A stretch of 64,000 nt of DNA from Neobacillus pocheonensis (GTDB lineage: Bacteria; Bacillota; Bacilli; Bacillales; Cytobacillaceae), in NCBI GenBank assembly GCA_023702235.1, contig JAMQCR010000001.1, forward strand, positions 2,232,001 through 2,296,000. Direction: 5' to 3'. Shown here one piece after another: positions 38,157-48,676 of the stretch. Both the position numbers and the translations under genes were made by a program. The stretch's first letter is position 1; the number at the start of each line of letters is the position of its first letter. The notes beneath the pieces were generated by a model. It had not been told where the DNA came from. It did no database searches and saw only the letters and a program-made list of their open reading frames with translations.

Positions 38157-38523
38157 CTTCTCACCCTCTTTATTTCTATGAATATGTTACTATATTTAAT
38201 ATATTAATCGAGAATGGTGAAAATTGTAAATAGAATCATTGTATATAATAGGTAAATTCATTCGACAGTAGCTCCCGAAAAATCTTTCTCTTTGCAATCA
38301 TGGGATCGTAATACAAATTTTTAAAACCCGTAGCTTTAAAGAACTCGTCCAAATCTCAACATTTTACAACAATTTTAATAAAATTACTACATTAGTTACT
38401 TTTGAAAATAATTTTTAATCAAAATTAAATAATCTAGTAAACTTGTAAAGTTTGAAATATGATACATTGAATTTAGTATTTTATAAAAGCATAAAACCAA
38501 GTAGTTAAGAATGAGATGATTCT
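38157..38523. other. Gene-free divergent region between the S53 peptidase and the J-domain gene
   Basis: This AT-rich stretch of 367 bases has no frame or hairpin that I can support. It must hold the divergent promoters; a TATAGTA-like -10 for the peptidase lies near 38190 on the minus strand. Confidence 0.4.
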
Positions 38524-39039
38524 ATGTTAAATGTTAAAGAAGTTACTGAACAACTAAGGTCACACGGCATAACAGATAGTGAAAAGACCGTTATTCGTTG
38601 GATCCTGGAAGGGAAAATAAAGGCAAAAAGAACCAAACATTTAAAGATTGATTTCTTGATTAATCCTGGTGATTTAGCAGTGTTCATAATAGAAAAATTG
38701 ATTGAGGAAAAGAGTAAAAAATTCGGAGTGGATTATCAGCAATGGGAAAAAACATTCAATGAAAACCAGAAATTAAAAGAGGAAATCGAAGAATTAAAAA
38801 GTACGAATCGTATTCAACAGGCCAAAGTTCGTTCCTTAAAAAGGATGTTACAAGCAGAATATGCTCTTTCTGCTACTAACCCCCTTAATTTTAACTCATT
38901 ATTAGGCATTGATGTAGGTGCTGACAAGGAATTAATAAAGAAAGAGTTTAAAAAATTACTCAAAGCCCTTCATCCTGATCGGGGTGGCGACGAAAGACTT
39001 TTTAAAGTGTTTTATGAGCATTACAACAAGACAAATTAA
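38524..39039 (+). CDS. HTH-coiled-coil-J-domain protein
   Basis: This 171-residue protein joins three parts. Residues 1-50 resemble a MerR/excisionase-type helix-turn-helix (VKEVTEQLRSHGITDSEKTV, then IRWILEGKIKAKR). Residues 55-110 are charged and heptad-like (EENQ-rich, coiled coil). Residues 120-171 form a compact J-domain with the diagnostic HPD at 150-152 (LLKALHPDRGGDERLFKVF). J-domains recruit and stimulate DnaK-type Hsp70. A DNA-binding adaptor that brings DnaK to a site or to a bound regulator is my inference. No phage or plasmid genes adjoin it. Confidence 0.75.
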   Translation: MLNVKEVTEQLRSHGITDSEKTVIRWILEGKIKAKRTKHLKIDFLINPGDLAVFIIEKLIEEKSKKFGVDYQQWEKTFNENQKLKEEIEELKSTNRIQQAKVRSLKRMLQAEYALSATNPLNFNSLLGIDVGADKELIKKEFKKLLKALHPDRGGDERLFKVFYEHYNKTN

Positions 39040-39247
39040 ATTTATTTTCAGCAAATACCGGAAAAACCTTTTGGTTTACCGTCGTTATTTGAAAAACAAG
39101 ATAGAATTTTCACTATTCAGATAATAATCTGATGATAAATGTAGACAAGTTTTTTAAGGTAATTGCAGGAGAAAATCATCTCTTTCCAAAAATATTAAAG
39201 AAGACGCTACATATGTCTACGAAAAAGTTGAAAGGTGGTCGTTGTCC

Positions 39248-39433
39248 GTGAGCATGGAATTAACCCTACAACAAATCGTCGAAGGTTTACCGAAGTCCTT
39301 ATTAAATGCATCTGATAGAGATTTGGAAGGATTCCAAAAAATCATCGAAGAAACGATAAAATTGAGAGAAGGACATAGAAATTTACAAAAAATGGTTAAA
39401 AGTTTCTCTACTTCTACGATTCAGCGGTCGTAA
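39248..39433 (+). CDS. Small hypothetical protein, about 61 residues
   Basis: AAAGGTGG (39231-39238) precedes three in-frame candidates: TTG 39242, GTG 39248 and ATG 39254; GTG has the best spacing. The product is helical and charged (LQQIVEGLPKSLLNASDRDL, then IIEETIKLREGHRNLQKMV). It is followed by its own terminator, supporting a real transcript. The family is not recognised. It may be co-transcribed with the J-domain gene 200 bases upstream. Confidence 0.5.
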   Translation: MSMELTLQQIVEGLPKSLLNASDRDLEGFQKIIEETIKLREGHRNLQKMVKSFSTSTIQRS

Positions 39434-39459
39434 AACTCAAATAAGCAAAAAGTAACTGG

Positions 39460-39486
39460 GGAAGGTGAAATCACCTTCCTTATATC
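39460..39486 (+). terminator. Terminator after the small gene at 39248-39433
   Basis: GGAAGGTG pairs with CACCTTCC around AAAT, followed by TTATATCTTT. Confidence 0.6.
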
Positions 39487-39496
39487 TTTATACAAA

Positions 39497-39537
39497 TAAA
39501 AAGAGACCTGATTCCATATTGGTTGTAATCAGGTCTT
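39497..39537 (-). terminator. Terminator after gltB
   Basis: AGACCTGATT and AATCAGGTCT form a perfect 10-bp stem; on the minus strand it is followed by CTTTTTATTTG. Confidence 0.8.
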
Positions 39538-39551
39538 CAATATACTTACGC

Positions 39552-41036
39552 TTATTTAGGTAGATAGGATTTCCCCATCAAATAAAAGTCTACTTCATGC
39601 GCCACTTCTCGGCCTTCATTGATTGCCCAGACGATTAAGCTTTGCCCTCGTCTCGCATCGCCGGCAGCGAATACACCTTCGACATTTGTTTTGTATTCAC
39701 CTTTGGCTGCTTCAATCTTTTGATTGTTGGATTTAACGCCAAATTGGCTCAGAAGCGACTGTTCCGTTCCTTCAAATCCAATCGCAATAAACACAAATTG
39801 TGCAGGCCATACTTTTTCTGACCCCTGAATTTCTTTAAAATAGAATCGGCCTTGATCATCTTTTAATTTTTCCATTTGGATTGTGTGAAGCTCGTTGAGA
39901 TTGCCCCATTCATCCGCCACGATTTTCTTGGTTTGGATTGAATACTGACGCGGGTCATCCCCATACATTGCTTCGGCTTCTTTATACGCATAATCCATTG
40001 TAAAAACATTAGGGCTAGCTGGCCACATATTTTCAGCCGTTCGTACAGCTGGCAATACCGGGTGTTTACCGAACTGAACCACACTTCGGCAATTTTGACG
40101 AAGGGCCGTTGCTACACAGTCTGCTCCAGTGTCACCGCCGCCAATGACAATGACGTCTTTCCCTTCTGTATCGATAAACTGACCATCGTCAAATTGAGAA
40201 TCCAAATAGCTTTTGGTCGATTTCGTCAAGTATTCCATCGCAAAATGGATCCCTTTAGCTTCTCGACCTTCAATGACGAGATCACGCTGCTTTTGCGCAC
40301 CAGTACAAAGAATTACGGCATCGAATTGTGCCTGAAGTTCTTCCGTTGTAATGTCTTTTCCGACCTCCGAATTGGTGACAAAATTAATCCCTTCTTGGGT
40401 TAATAATCTTATTCTACGCTCCACAACTTCTTTTTCCAGTTTCATGTTGGGAATCCCGTACATGAGCAGGCCGCCGGCACGGTCAGAACGTTCAAACACC
40501 GTTACCACGTGGCCTGCTTGGTTAAGTTGATCAGCAGCAGCCAAACCGGCAGGACCCGATCCGATAATTGCGACCTTCTTCCCTGTCCGTGCAGCTGGAA
40601 TCCTAGGTGTGATCCAACCGTTTTCAAAGCCCTTATCGATGATAGCCTGCTCAATATTTTTGATTGTCACCGCTGGATCCGTAATTGCGAGCGTACATGA
40701 TCCCTCACAAGGAGCCGGACAAACCCGCCCAGTGAACTCAGGGAAATTATTTGTTTTCAGTAAACGGTCTAATGCTTCCCTCCATCTGCCACGATAGACC
40801 AAATCATTCCATTCTGGAATCAAATTATGGACCGGACAGCCTGATGTTGCCCCTTGAATCTCCATGCCGATGTGGCAGAAAGGAGTGGCGCAATCCATGC
40901 ACCGCGCTCCCTGCCTACTTAACGTTTCATCTGAATAAGGTAGGGTATACTCTTTCCAGTCGCTTAATCGCTTAAGAGGATTTCGTTCATTCACTTTTTC
41001 ACGATAGTATTCGATAAATCCGGTTGCTTTTCCCAT
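39552..41036 (-). CDS. gltB: Glutamate synthase small (beta) subunit
   Basis: This 494-residue protein supplies electrons from NADPH to the large subunit, which makes two glutamates from glutamine and 2-oxoglutarate. N-terminal cysteine clusters (CMDCATPFCH, CPAPCEGSC) bind [4Fe-4S]. They are followed by FAD (VAIIGSGPAGLAAADQL) and NADPH (VIVIGGGDTGADCVATAL) Rossmann motifs, and a C-terminal GVFAAGDARRGQSLIVWAI. It is intact and full length. It starts 16 bases after the gltA stop and forms the gltAB operon, ending at a terminator. Confidence 0.96.
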   Translation of the reverse strand: MGKATGFIEYYREKVNERNPLKRLSDWKEYTLPYSDETLSRQGARCMDCATPFCHIGMEIQGATSGCPVHNLIPEWNDLVYRGRWREALDRLLKTNNFPEFTGRVCPAPCEGSCTLAITDPAVTIKNIEQAIIDKGFENGWITPRIPAARTGKKVAIIGSGPAGLAAADQLNQAGHVVTVFERSDRAGGLLMYGIPNMKLEKEVVERRIRLLTQEGINFVTNSEVGKDITTEELQAQFDAVILCTGAQKQRDLVIEGREAKGIHFAMEYLTKSTKSYLDSQFDDGQFIDTEGKDVIVIGGGDTGADCVATALRQNCRSVVQFGKHPVLPAVRTAENMWPASPNVFTMDYAYKEAEAMYGDDPRQYSIQTKKIVADEWGNLNELHTIQMEKLKDDQGRFYFKEIQGSEKVWPAQFVFIAIGFEGTEQSLLSQFGVKSNNQKIEAAKGEYKTNVEGVFAAGDARRGQSLIVWAINEGREVAHEVDFYLMGKSYLPK

Positions 41037-41052
41037 CTCCCTCTCCCCTTTC

Positions 41053-44000
41053 TTAGCGTATTACAGCTTCTGGCTGTGTGGAAGTTTTTTTCTGTTTGGT
41101 GGAGTTGGCTTTAAACGCACTCAAAACCGCTTCTTCCTCTGATAGACCTGCTTCTTTTTGTCCCTGGATGCGCTCTAACATGCGCTTATAGTCCTTTGGA
41201 ATTACTTTGACAAATTTTCTAACATGATCTTTCCAGTTTTCTAGTAAACAGCTTGCTTTAACGCTGCTCGAATAGCGTAAATGATTTTCAATCAATTGTT
41301 TTAGCTCATTTATATCATTTGTGTTTGTCATCGATTCGAATTCAATCATCTCTTGATTGCATAACCGCTTAAATGCGTCATGGTCATCAGCCAGGACGTA
41401 GACAATTCCTCCAGACATTCCTGCGGCAAAGTTTTTGCCGACATCCCCTAATATCACGACGCGCCCACCCGTCATATATTCACAGCCGTGGTCGCCAATT
41501 CCTTCGACTACCACGCTCGCGCCGCTATTCCGAACAGCAAAACGTTCACCGGCACGGCCGTTAATATAGGCTTCACCGCTTGTTGCACCATATAAGGCAA
41601 CATTGCCGGCAATGACATTTTCACCTGAAACAGCTTTAGCTACTTCGTCAGCTTTCACAATCAATTTTCCTCCAGATAAGCCCTTCCCAAGGTAATCATT
41701 CACATCACCTGTTATTTCAAGCGTCATACCATTTGGTACAAAGGCACCAAAGCTTTGACCCGCAGAACCTGTAAATCTTAAAGTAATCGTATCTTCAGGA
41801 AGACCCGCTTCACCGTATCGTTTCGATACTTCACTTCCGACAATCGTACCTACTACACGATTCACATTCGAAATCTGAAAAGAAGCATCGACTGGTGTTT
41901 GATTCCATAATGCTTTTTCAACAGCAGGCAGGATTTTCTGAATATCAAGCGAATCATTAATTTTATGATTTTGTGGTGTTTGAAACGTACTTATTCCCTC
42001 AGTTTGATAAAGCAATGGAGTTAAATCTAAATCCTTCGCTTTCCAGTGTGCCTTTGCACGTTCGCTTACTTTTAGAACATCCGTGCGACCTACCATTTCC
42101 TCCACTGTTCTAAAACCAAGCTCAGCCATTAATTCGCGTACTTCCTGAGCGACAAACTGCATATAATTCACAATATAATCTACTTCTCCTGTGAACTTTT
42201 TACGAAGCTCTGGATTTTGCGTTGCAATTCCGACAGGGCAAGTATCCAAATGACAGACACGCATCATGACACATCCGAGTACGACAAGCGGCGCCGTTGC
42301 AAAACCAAACTCCTCTGCACCAAAGAGTGCTGCCATTACGACATCTTTACCCGTCATTAATTTACCGTCTGTCTCGAGAACTACGCGCTCACGCAAGCCA
42401 TTCAGCATTAAGGTTTGATGGGCTTCTGCAAGTCCAAGCTCCCAAGGTAATCCAGTGTGCTGGATACTCGTTTTCGGCGATGCACCTGTACCTCCATCAT
42501 ATCCGCTGATCACGATGACATCGGCAGCACCTTTGGCCACACCAGCCGCAATCGTTCCAACTCCGCCCTTTGAGACAAGCTTGACACTGATTCGTGCATC
42601 TCGATTCGCATTTTTTAAATCATGAATGAGCTGTGCCAGGTCTTCAATCGAATAAATATCATGGTGCGGCGGCGGAGATATCAGCCCGACACCCGGTGTA
42701 GAACCACGAACATCCGCTACCCATGGGTACACCTTATTCCCCGGCAGCTGTCCGCCTTCACCCGGCTTCGCTCCTTGTGCCATTTTAATTTGCAGCTCCG
42801 AAGCATTCACGAGGTAATGACTTTTCACTCCGAAACGGCCTGAAGCAATTTGCTTGATGGAACTGCGGCGATTATCACCATTTTCATCTGGAAGATAGCG
42901 GCTGGAATCTTCGCCACCTTCCCCACTATTGCTTTTGCCGCCTAAACGGTTCATCGCAATCGCCAATGTTTCATGAGCTTCTTTACTTATCGAACCAAAG
43001 GACATTGCCCCTGTTTTAAAGCGGCGGACAATTGATTCTACGGATTCAACTTCTTCAATTGGCAATGTCTGACGTATTTCATTAAACGAGAATAAATTAC
43101 GTAAGAAGCCAATTCTCTCTTCATTTGCCATCTGGGAGTATTTTTTAAATAAATCATAATCACCCTTGCGACGGCCCATTGTAGCGTATGAATGGTTCCA
43201 GGATTAAACGCGTGATGTTCTCCTGTTTTTCTCCATTGAAAATTACTTCCTGAATCTAATGTTTGGTCATAGGAATCAGCGTAAGCTGTTGTATGAAGCA
43301 TCATCGTTTCTTTCGCAATGGTGGAGAGTCCAATGCCGCCAAGCTGAGAAACGGTTCCAGTGAAAAAACGTTCAATTACATCAGCACTAATTCCAACCGC
43401 TTCAAAAATTTGTGCTCCGCGATAGCTTTGTACCGTTGAAATTCCCATTTTGGACATGACCTTTACAACGCCTTCGGTCATCCCTTTTACATATTTTCTT
43501 ACCGCTTCTTCATAAGTGACAGACAAACTGCCATCTAATACCGCCTGATGAATTGTCGCGAAAGCTAGATAAGGATTAATAGCATCCACGCCATATCCCA
43601 GCAGAGCAGCAAAATGATGAACCTCTCTAACTTCACCAGATTCGACAATAATGCTTACCTTTGTCCGGCTTCCTTGATGGATTAAATGCTGATGTAGGGC
43701 ACTTACGGCCAAAAGGCTAGGAATCGCCGCCTCATTCTTATTCATTTTGCGGTCTGACAAAATAAAAAGATTGAGCCCTTCTGCGATTGCCTTGTCAGCT
43801 TCCTGACAAATCCGCTCAAGACTTCCTTCTAGATTTTCAGAGAACAACATATCAATGACCTTAGTTGTGAAAGCTGCTGATCCGATTATTTTCAATTGCT
43901 CAAGCTGGCTATTGGTCATTACTGGTGAATCGAGCTGGATTCTACGACAATTTAGTTCAGTAGGATGCAGTAAATTCCCCTCAGACCCTAATAACGTCAT

Positions 44001-45600
44001 CGTAGATGTAACGATTTCTTCACGCAACGAGTCAATCGGCGGATTTGTTACTTGGGCAAATAATTGCTTAAAATAATTAAATAAGGATTGAGGACGGTCC
44101 GATAAAACAGCTAGCGGCATGTCATTCCCCATTGCCCCAACCGGATCCTTTCCTTCATTCACAACAGGAATTAGATATTTTGAAATATCTTCATATGTGT
44201 ATCCAAACGCTTTCTGACGAACAAGTAAATCAGAAATTTCCTCTTCTTTGGTATGCGTATCATTTAACCGAACAAGCTGTTCATCCAGCCATTTTTGGTA
44301 AGGAAGTGCCTCAGCCATCTCTGCTTTAACTTCCTCATCCGATATGATCCCGCCTTCTTCCAAATCGATTAGAAGCATTTTTCCTGGACTTAAACGTTCT
44401 TTATATAATACTTTTTCCGGTTCCACATCGATAACGCCAACCTCTGATGAAAAAATAATATAATCATCTTCAGTAACGTAATAACGGGCTGGACGAAGCC
44501 ATTCCGATCTAAAATCGCCCCTATTTGTTTGCCGTCCGTAAAGGAAATAGCCGTTGGACCATCCCATGGTTCCATCAGACAGCTATGATACTCATAAAAA
44601 GCTCTCTTTTCTTTTGTCATATGCGGATTTTCAGACCATGGCTCAGGAATTAGCATCATCGCCGCATGGGCTGGTTTCCGTCCGGCAGCACTAAGAATTC
44701 AAATGCGTTATCTAAAATCGAGGAGTCACTACCATCCGTATCTAAGATTGGGAGCACCTTCTGTAAGGCTTCTCCAAACGCTTCGGATACAAATTGCTTT
44801 TCGCGGGCTTTCATCCAATGTATATTGCCTCTAAGTGTATTGATTTCTCCATTATGGATGAGGTAGCGGTTCGGATGCGCTCTTTCCCAGCTTGGGAAAG
44901 TATTTGTACTAAAGCGGGAATGCACTAAAGAAAAAGCTGATACAAAACTTTCATCCTGTAAATCTAAATAAAAGGCATCTACTTGTTCTGGTGTTAATAA
45001 TCCCTTATAAACAATGGTTCTGCTTGAAAGACTTGCAAAATAAAAACGAAAGGCCGATTCATTAGCCCATTGTTCAACCTGTTTTCTAATCACATATAAT
45101 TTACGTTCAAAGGTTAACTCGTCCGTAAAGTTCTCTTCTCCTCCAATAAACAATTGGCGAATAAATGGACGGGATTGCTTTGCTGTTTCCCCGATTGTTT
45201 CGGCGTTTACAGGTACAGTCCTCCATCCTAGAACCGTCTGCCCCTCTTGTTCAACTATATTATTAATCTTAGATTCTATTTTTTCTCTTTCCTCATTATC
45301 GTTTGAGAAAAAGAGCATCCCAACTCCATAGAGCCCCTTTTCAGGTAATTTCATATCTAGACACGCCTTGCGAAAAAAAGTGTCAGGTATCTGCACCATT
45401 AGCCCGGCGCCATCCCCAGTGAAAGGATCACTGCCCTGCCCCCCGCGATGATCTAATTGACAAAGCATACTGAGTCCTTTTTTTACAATCTCATGTGTCG
45501 CATGCCCTTTTATGTGGGCGTATAAGCCGATTCCACATGCATCATGTTCAAATTCAGGGCGGTAGAGACCTTGTGGTTTTGGTAGTTGATGATATGTCAT
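41053..45600 (-). pseudogene. gltA: Glutamate synthase large (alpha) subunit, three frameshifts
   Basis: The span of about 1516 codons matches the family. The start is followed closely by HDACGIGLYA, whose Cys22 is the glutaminase nucleophile after propeptide removal. Next come the central and FMN-binding synthase domains ([29 protein letters not shown]), the [3Fe-4S] ligands [12 protein letters not shown] and the C-terminal beta-helix [17 protein letters not shown]. Frame breaks lie at about 44685 ([12 protein letters not shown]), about 44500 (DRNG/LRPARYY) and about 43185 ([19 protein letters not shown]). All domains are otherwise intact, so I infer assembly indels in an essential assimilation gene. 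GltC next door is its activator. Confidence 0.93.
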
Positions 45601-45620
45601 GTTTATCTCCCCCGTTTTGT

Positions 45621-45703
45621 AATTTTCCGAAAAATTAATATGATTCTTATTCTATGTTTTCTTATTCATATAAACAATATATAATTTAGATTAAATCAAT
45701 CTA
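45621..45703. promoter_or_regulatory. gltA-gltC divergent control region (CodY-like box and LysR dyad)
   Basis: AATTTTCCGAAAAAT (45621-45635) matches the CodY consensus AATTTTCNGAAAATT at 14 of 15 counted positions and lies just before gltA. TAGATTAAATCAATCTA (45687-45703) is a perfect 6-bp dyad with a 5-base centre containing the T-N11-A pattern of LysR-type sites, and lies 30 bases before gltC. It is a likely GltC site. Confidence 0.5.
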
Positions 45704-45733
45704 TTATTGAGATGGATGGAAGGAGGAAACGAA

Positions 45734-46636
45734 ATGGAACTGCGTCAATTACGATATTTTATCGAGGTTGCCGAGCGGCAGCATGTTACAGAGGCGGCTG
45801 AAAATCTTAATGTGGCACAATCCGCAGTTAGTTTACAGATTTCTAAGTTAGAAGATGAACTTGGTGTTAAGTTATTTGAACGTGTTGGAAGAAATATTAA
45901 ATTAACCCAAATCGGAATAATCTTTTTATCACATATAAAAAAGGCTATCAAATTTATTGATGAGGCCAAAGGAAAAGTAGACGAGTATTTAGACCCAAAA
46001 GCCGGTACTATTAAAATTGGTTATCCTACAAGTCTAGCGAGCTACTGGCTTCCAACTGTTATTTCGGCTTTTAAAGAAAAACAGCCAAACGTAGTTTTCT
46101 ATTTGCGTCAGGGCTCATATGTTGATTTAATTGAGGCGGTTAAAAATGGAGAAATTGATTTAGCCTTTCTCGGCCCTGTTCCGACCAAGGAACCTGATAT
46201 TGCAACGAAAATTTTATTTACTGAAAACATTGCTGCTCTGATTCCAATTAACCACCCGCTTGCAGATCGAACGAGCATATATCTTAGTGATTTACGAAAT
46301 GATTCATTTGTACTTTTTCCAAATGGATATATTCTCAGAAAAATTGCGGTCGATGCATGCAAAGATGCAGGCTTTGAACCGAACACCACCTCAGAAGGTG
46401 AGGATATGGATGCCATCAAGGGTCTCGTTTCAGCTGGCATTGGCGTGAGTCTCTTACCGGAGAGTACCTTTTATGATTCCACCCCACGCTATACGGTCAA
46501 AATTCCGATTGAGTCTCCACAAGTGAAAAGAACAGTCGGCATTATCACCCCGAAATTTAGAGACCTAGCACCATCCGAAAAGTACTTTTACCAATTTGTT
46601 AATGAATTCTTCAGTGTATTAGAGCAGTACCAATAA
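45734..46636 (+). CDS. gltC: LysR-family activator of glutamate synthase
   Basis: This 300-residue regulator starts MELRQLRYFIEVAERQHVTE at the ATG behind GGAAGGAGG; an in-frame ATG at 45707 lacks a site. The N-terminal winged HTH (AAENLNVAQSAVSLQISKLE) is followed by a LysR substrate-binding domain (from about residue 90). Length, sequence start and divergence from gltA identify GltC. It activates gltAB when 2-oxoglutarate is high and is blocked by glutamate or by glutamate dehydrogenase in Bacillus subtilis. A terminator follows. Confidence 0.93.
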   Translation: MELRQLRYFIEVAERQHVTEAAENLNVAQSAVSLQISKLEDELGVKLFERVGRNIKLTQIGIIFLSHIKKAIKFIDEAKGKVDEYLDPKAGTIKIGYPTSLASYWLPTVISAFKEKQPNVVFYLRQGSYVDLIEAVKNGEIDLAFLGPVPTKEPDIATKILFTENIAALIPINHPLADRTSIYLSDLRNDSFVLFPNGYILRKIAVDACKDAGFEPNTTSEGEDMDAIKGLVSAGIGVSLLPESTFYDSTPRYTVKIPIESPQVKRTVGIITPKFRDLAPSEKYFYQFVNEFFSVLEQYQ

Positions 46637-46730
46637 ATTAGAATATGGAAAATGATTGGGTTGGGTTAACAAAAGTGGAAAGTCCTTTAGCGCTATACTG
46701 TGTCTACCATTTATGTACTTGCACGATATT

Positions 46731-46760
46731 CCCTGCTCATGAACTGAGCAGGGTTTTTAT
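46731..46760 (+). terminator. Terminator after gltC
   Basis: CCCTGCTC and GAGCAGGG form an 8-bp stem, followed by five T. Confidence 0.8.
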
Positions 46761-46777
46761 TTAGATTTTTTTGGAAT

Positions 46778-46808
46778 AAAAAAAAGACTCTAAGAAAGAG
46801 TCTTTTTT
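46778..46808 (-). terminator. Terminator after the first csp gene
   Basis: AAAAAAGACTCT pairs with AGAGTCTTTTTT around AAGAA; T-runs occur on both strands. The second csp gene has a matching hairpin at 58731-58760. Confidence 0.8.
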
Positions 46809-46824
46809 CTTAATTAAATTATAA

Positions 46825-47025
46825 TTAAGCTTTACGTACGTTAGTAGCTTGAGGTCCACGTTGACCTTGCTCAACTTCAAAAGTAACTGCTTGGCCTTCG
46901 TCTAAAGATTTGAAACCTTCGCTTTGAATAGCTGAGAAATGTACGAATACGTCGTCTCCAGCTTCACGTTCGATGAATCCAAAACCTTTTTCTGCGTTAA
47001 ACCATTTTACTTTCCCTTGTTCCAT
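46825..47025 (-). CDS. Cold-shock protein, copy 1
   Basis: This 66-residue OB-fold protein starts [19 protein letters not shown], with RNP1 KGFGFI and RNP2 VFVHF, and binds single-stranded RNA or DNA to melt secondary structure. The ATG at 47025 follows AGGAGG; longer in-frame starts lie in the leader. The predicted protein is identical to copy 2 at 58777-58977, and promoter and leader are also conserved, so the pair is a recent duplication or under strong purifying selection. Confidence 0.95.
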   Translation of the reverse strand: MEQGKVKWFNAEKGFGFIEREAGDDVFVHFSAIQSEGFKSLDEGQAVTFEVEQGQRGPQATNVRKA

Positions 47026-47176
47026 TTGTGTTTCCTCCTGCTGTGTGCTTTGCACACAATTATGTATACTATCCTTGCTTAAATCTTCAAGACAGAAAGC
47101 TAAAACACTACCCATCTTTACCGAACAAACAAAAATAATTCTATTTCAATATAACAGAAACTACATCGTAAAGCAA
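47026..47176 (-). promoter_or_regulatory. Promoter and structured leader of csp copy 1
   Basis: On the minus strand TTGCTT (47176 to 47171), 17 bases and TATATT (47153 to 47148) form a sigma-A promoter. This gives a leader of about 116 bases. A 7-bp hairpin TGTGTGC-AAA-GCACACA lies just before AGGAGG. Long conserved leaders are typical of cold-shock mRNAs. Confidence 0.7.
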
Positions 47177-47219
47177 TATACTAAAAAAGATCCAACTTAC
47201 TTTTTTCCTAGTTCAAGTA

Positions 47220-48410
47220 TTATCGGCTTCCAACAACAGTTCTTAACTTCATATAAATTTGATTATTCACGGCCACCAATGATTTCACACCGTTTTGTAC
47301 ATTGGAAAACAACACAACGAATTCGTTTCCGTTTTTGCTGAAGCTATTTAGGGTGTTCCATCCCGGGAGTACACCATGATCAGAATAACTTCCAGGGTCC
47401 CGATATAAACCAAATGCATAATTATGCTTAAAGGGTGTGAAATACTGCTTTAAGCTGTCCGCAGATAATAATTTCCCTGTATAAAGAGCTTTATCAAATA
47501 AATACATATCATATGGAGTTGTGTATATATCACCGCATCCAAATAACTGGGACATGTCGGGAAGTGCCGGTGAAATCATAACATTATCCTTTTGCTTGAA
47601 TCCTTTTGACGGAAACGGTTCTTGATAATACGTATCACCAAACCCTGAATGTTTCATATCTGCAATATTAAAGATATGTTCCTTAACATACAAATTAAGC
47701 GGAACTTTGGTTATTTTTTCTACAATGTACGCAAGTATAGAATAATTAGAATCACTATAATCCCAGTTTGTTCCTGGATGAAATTTTAAATGCCCTTTTT
47801 CAATCTTCTTGATTAAATCATCATGAGAAATTTTCTGATTTGTTTCTGAATGTTCCGGTATACCAGAAGTGTGTGTTAATAGATGAAATAGTTTGATTTG
47901 ATTTCCATTTGGAAAATCAGGGACATATTTAGATAAAGGATCATTTATATTCAGTTTCCCTTGTTCCTGCAGCTGCATAATAGCGGTAGAAATAAATACT
48001 TTTGTAATCGAACCAATATAGAAGGCTGTTTCCGAATTATTTGGGAGTTTATTTTCAAAATCGGCATAACCGTATCCCTTATTTAGAACAACCTTATTAT
48101 TCTTGACAACCAATACCGAACCATTAAATTTCAAACTTTTTAAGTATTCGTCAATTTTTGAGTCATTATTAACATCTACCACCTTAGGGAGCGCAATGTT
48201 TTCAATGGACGAATTTTTTTTCGAAACTTGGTGGATAATTTTGTTGGGCTTAGCTTTGGAAGTGACGAAAGAATGGTAAACTAAACTAGAAATAAAAGTT
48301 ATCATTGTGGCTGAAACAAATAATAATAAAAACCGCTTAATTGAGCGTTTTAACTTCCTTTTTGACCGCCTTGGTGATTCAATAGGTGGATTCGATCGAA
48401 ACTCCGTCAT
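47220..48410 (-). CDS. Membrane-anchored serine hydrolase (class C beta-lactamase/PBP fold)
   Basis: From the ATG at 48410, behind AAAGGAG, the protein has about 396 residues: a very basic cytoplasmic N-terminus (RRSKRKLKRSIKR), one membrane helix, a linker and an external beta-lactamase-family domain. The active-site SxxK is GSITK, the second motif is YSDSN and the third region is YSDHGVLPGW. Such proteins act as D-amino-acid-specific peptidases, esterases or cell-wall hydrolases; true beta-lactam resistance cannot be claimed. It is transcribed separately from csp copy 1. Confidence 0.85.
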   Translation of the reverse strand: MTEFRSNPPIESPRRSKRKLKRSIKRFLLLFVSATMITFISSLVYHSFVTSKAKPNKIIHQVSKKNSSIENIALPKVVDVNNDSKIDEYLKSLKFNGSVLVVKNNKVVLNKGYGYADFENKLPNNSETAFYIGSITKVFISTAIMQLQEQGKLNINDPLSKYVPDFPNGNQIKLFHLLTHTSGIPEHSETNQKISHDDLIKKIEKGHLKFHPGTNWDYSDSNYSILAYIVEKITKVPLNLYVKEHIFNIADMKHSGFGDTYYQEPFPSKGFKQKDNVMISPALPDMSQLFGCGDIYTTPYDMYLFDKALYTGKLLSADSLKQYFTPFKHNYAFGLYRDPGSYSDHGVLPGWNTLNSFSKNGNEFVVLFSNVQNGVKSLVAVNNQIYMKLRTVVGSR

Positions 48411-48676
48411 GTTTATTCTCCTTTCTATAAAGCAGGAAACAATAACTAGGAAGGAAATAATTAATAACCTCACTAACTATTCGTGACTTATAGAAAAAAT
48501 CCTGCAAACTAATTTAATATTTGGTGCCTGTCACCCTTCGTGGACACTTTTCCATTTTGTCCTTCTAGAGTGGACATTTCTTAAAGAATACACATAAATA
48601 TAAATATAACCATAATAACCCTGTAAAACAACTGTTTACAGGTATCAAATCAAAAAAAAGAACCCAAATGGATTCC

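Noticed and set aside
41053..45600. gltA as a true pseudogene
   Set aside because: All domains and key residues are intact around three one-base shifts, and gltB and gltC are whole; sequencing indels are the simpler explanation.
48500..48600. Insertion sequence
   Set aside because: Only short repeats are visible; no transposase frame or paired terminal inverted repeats.
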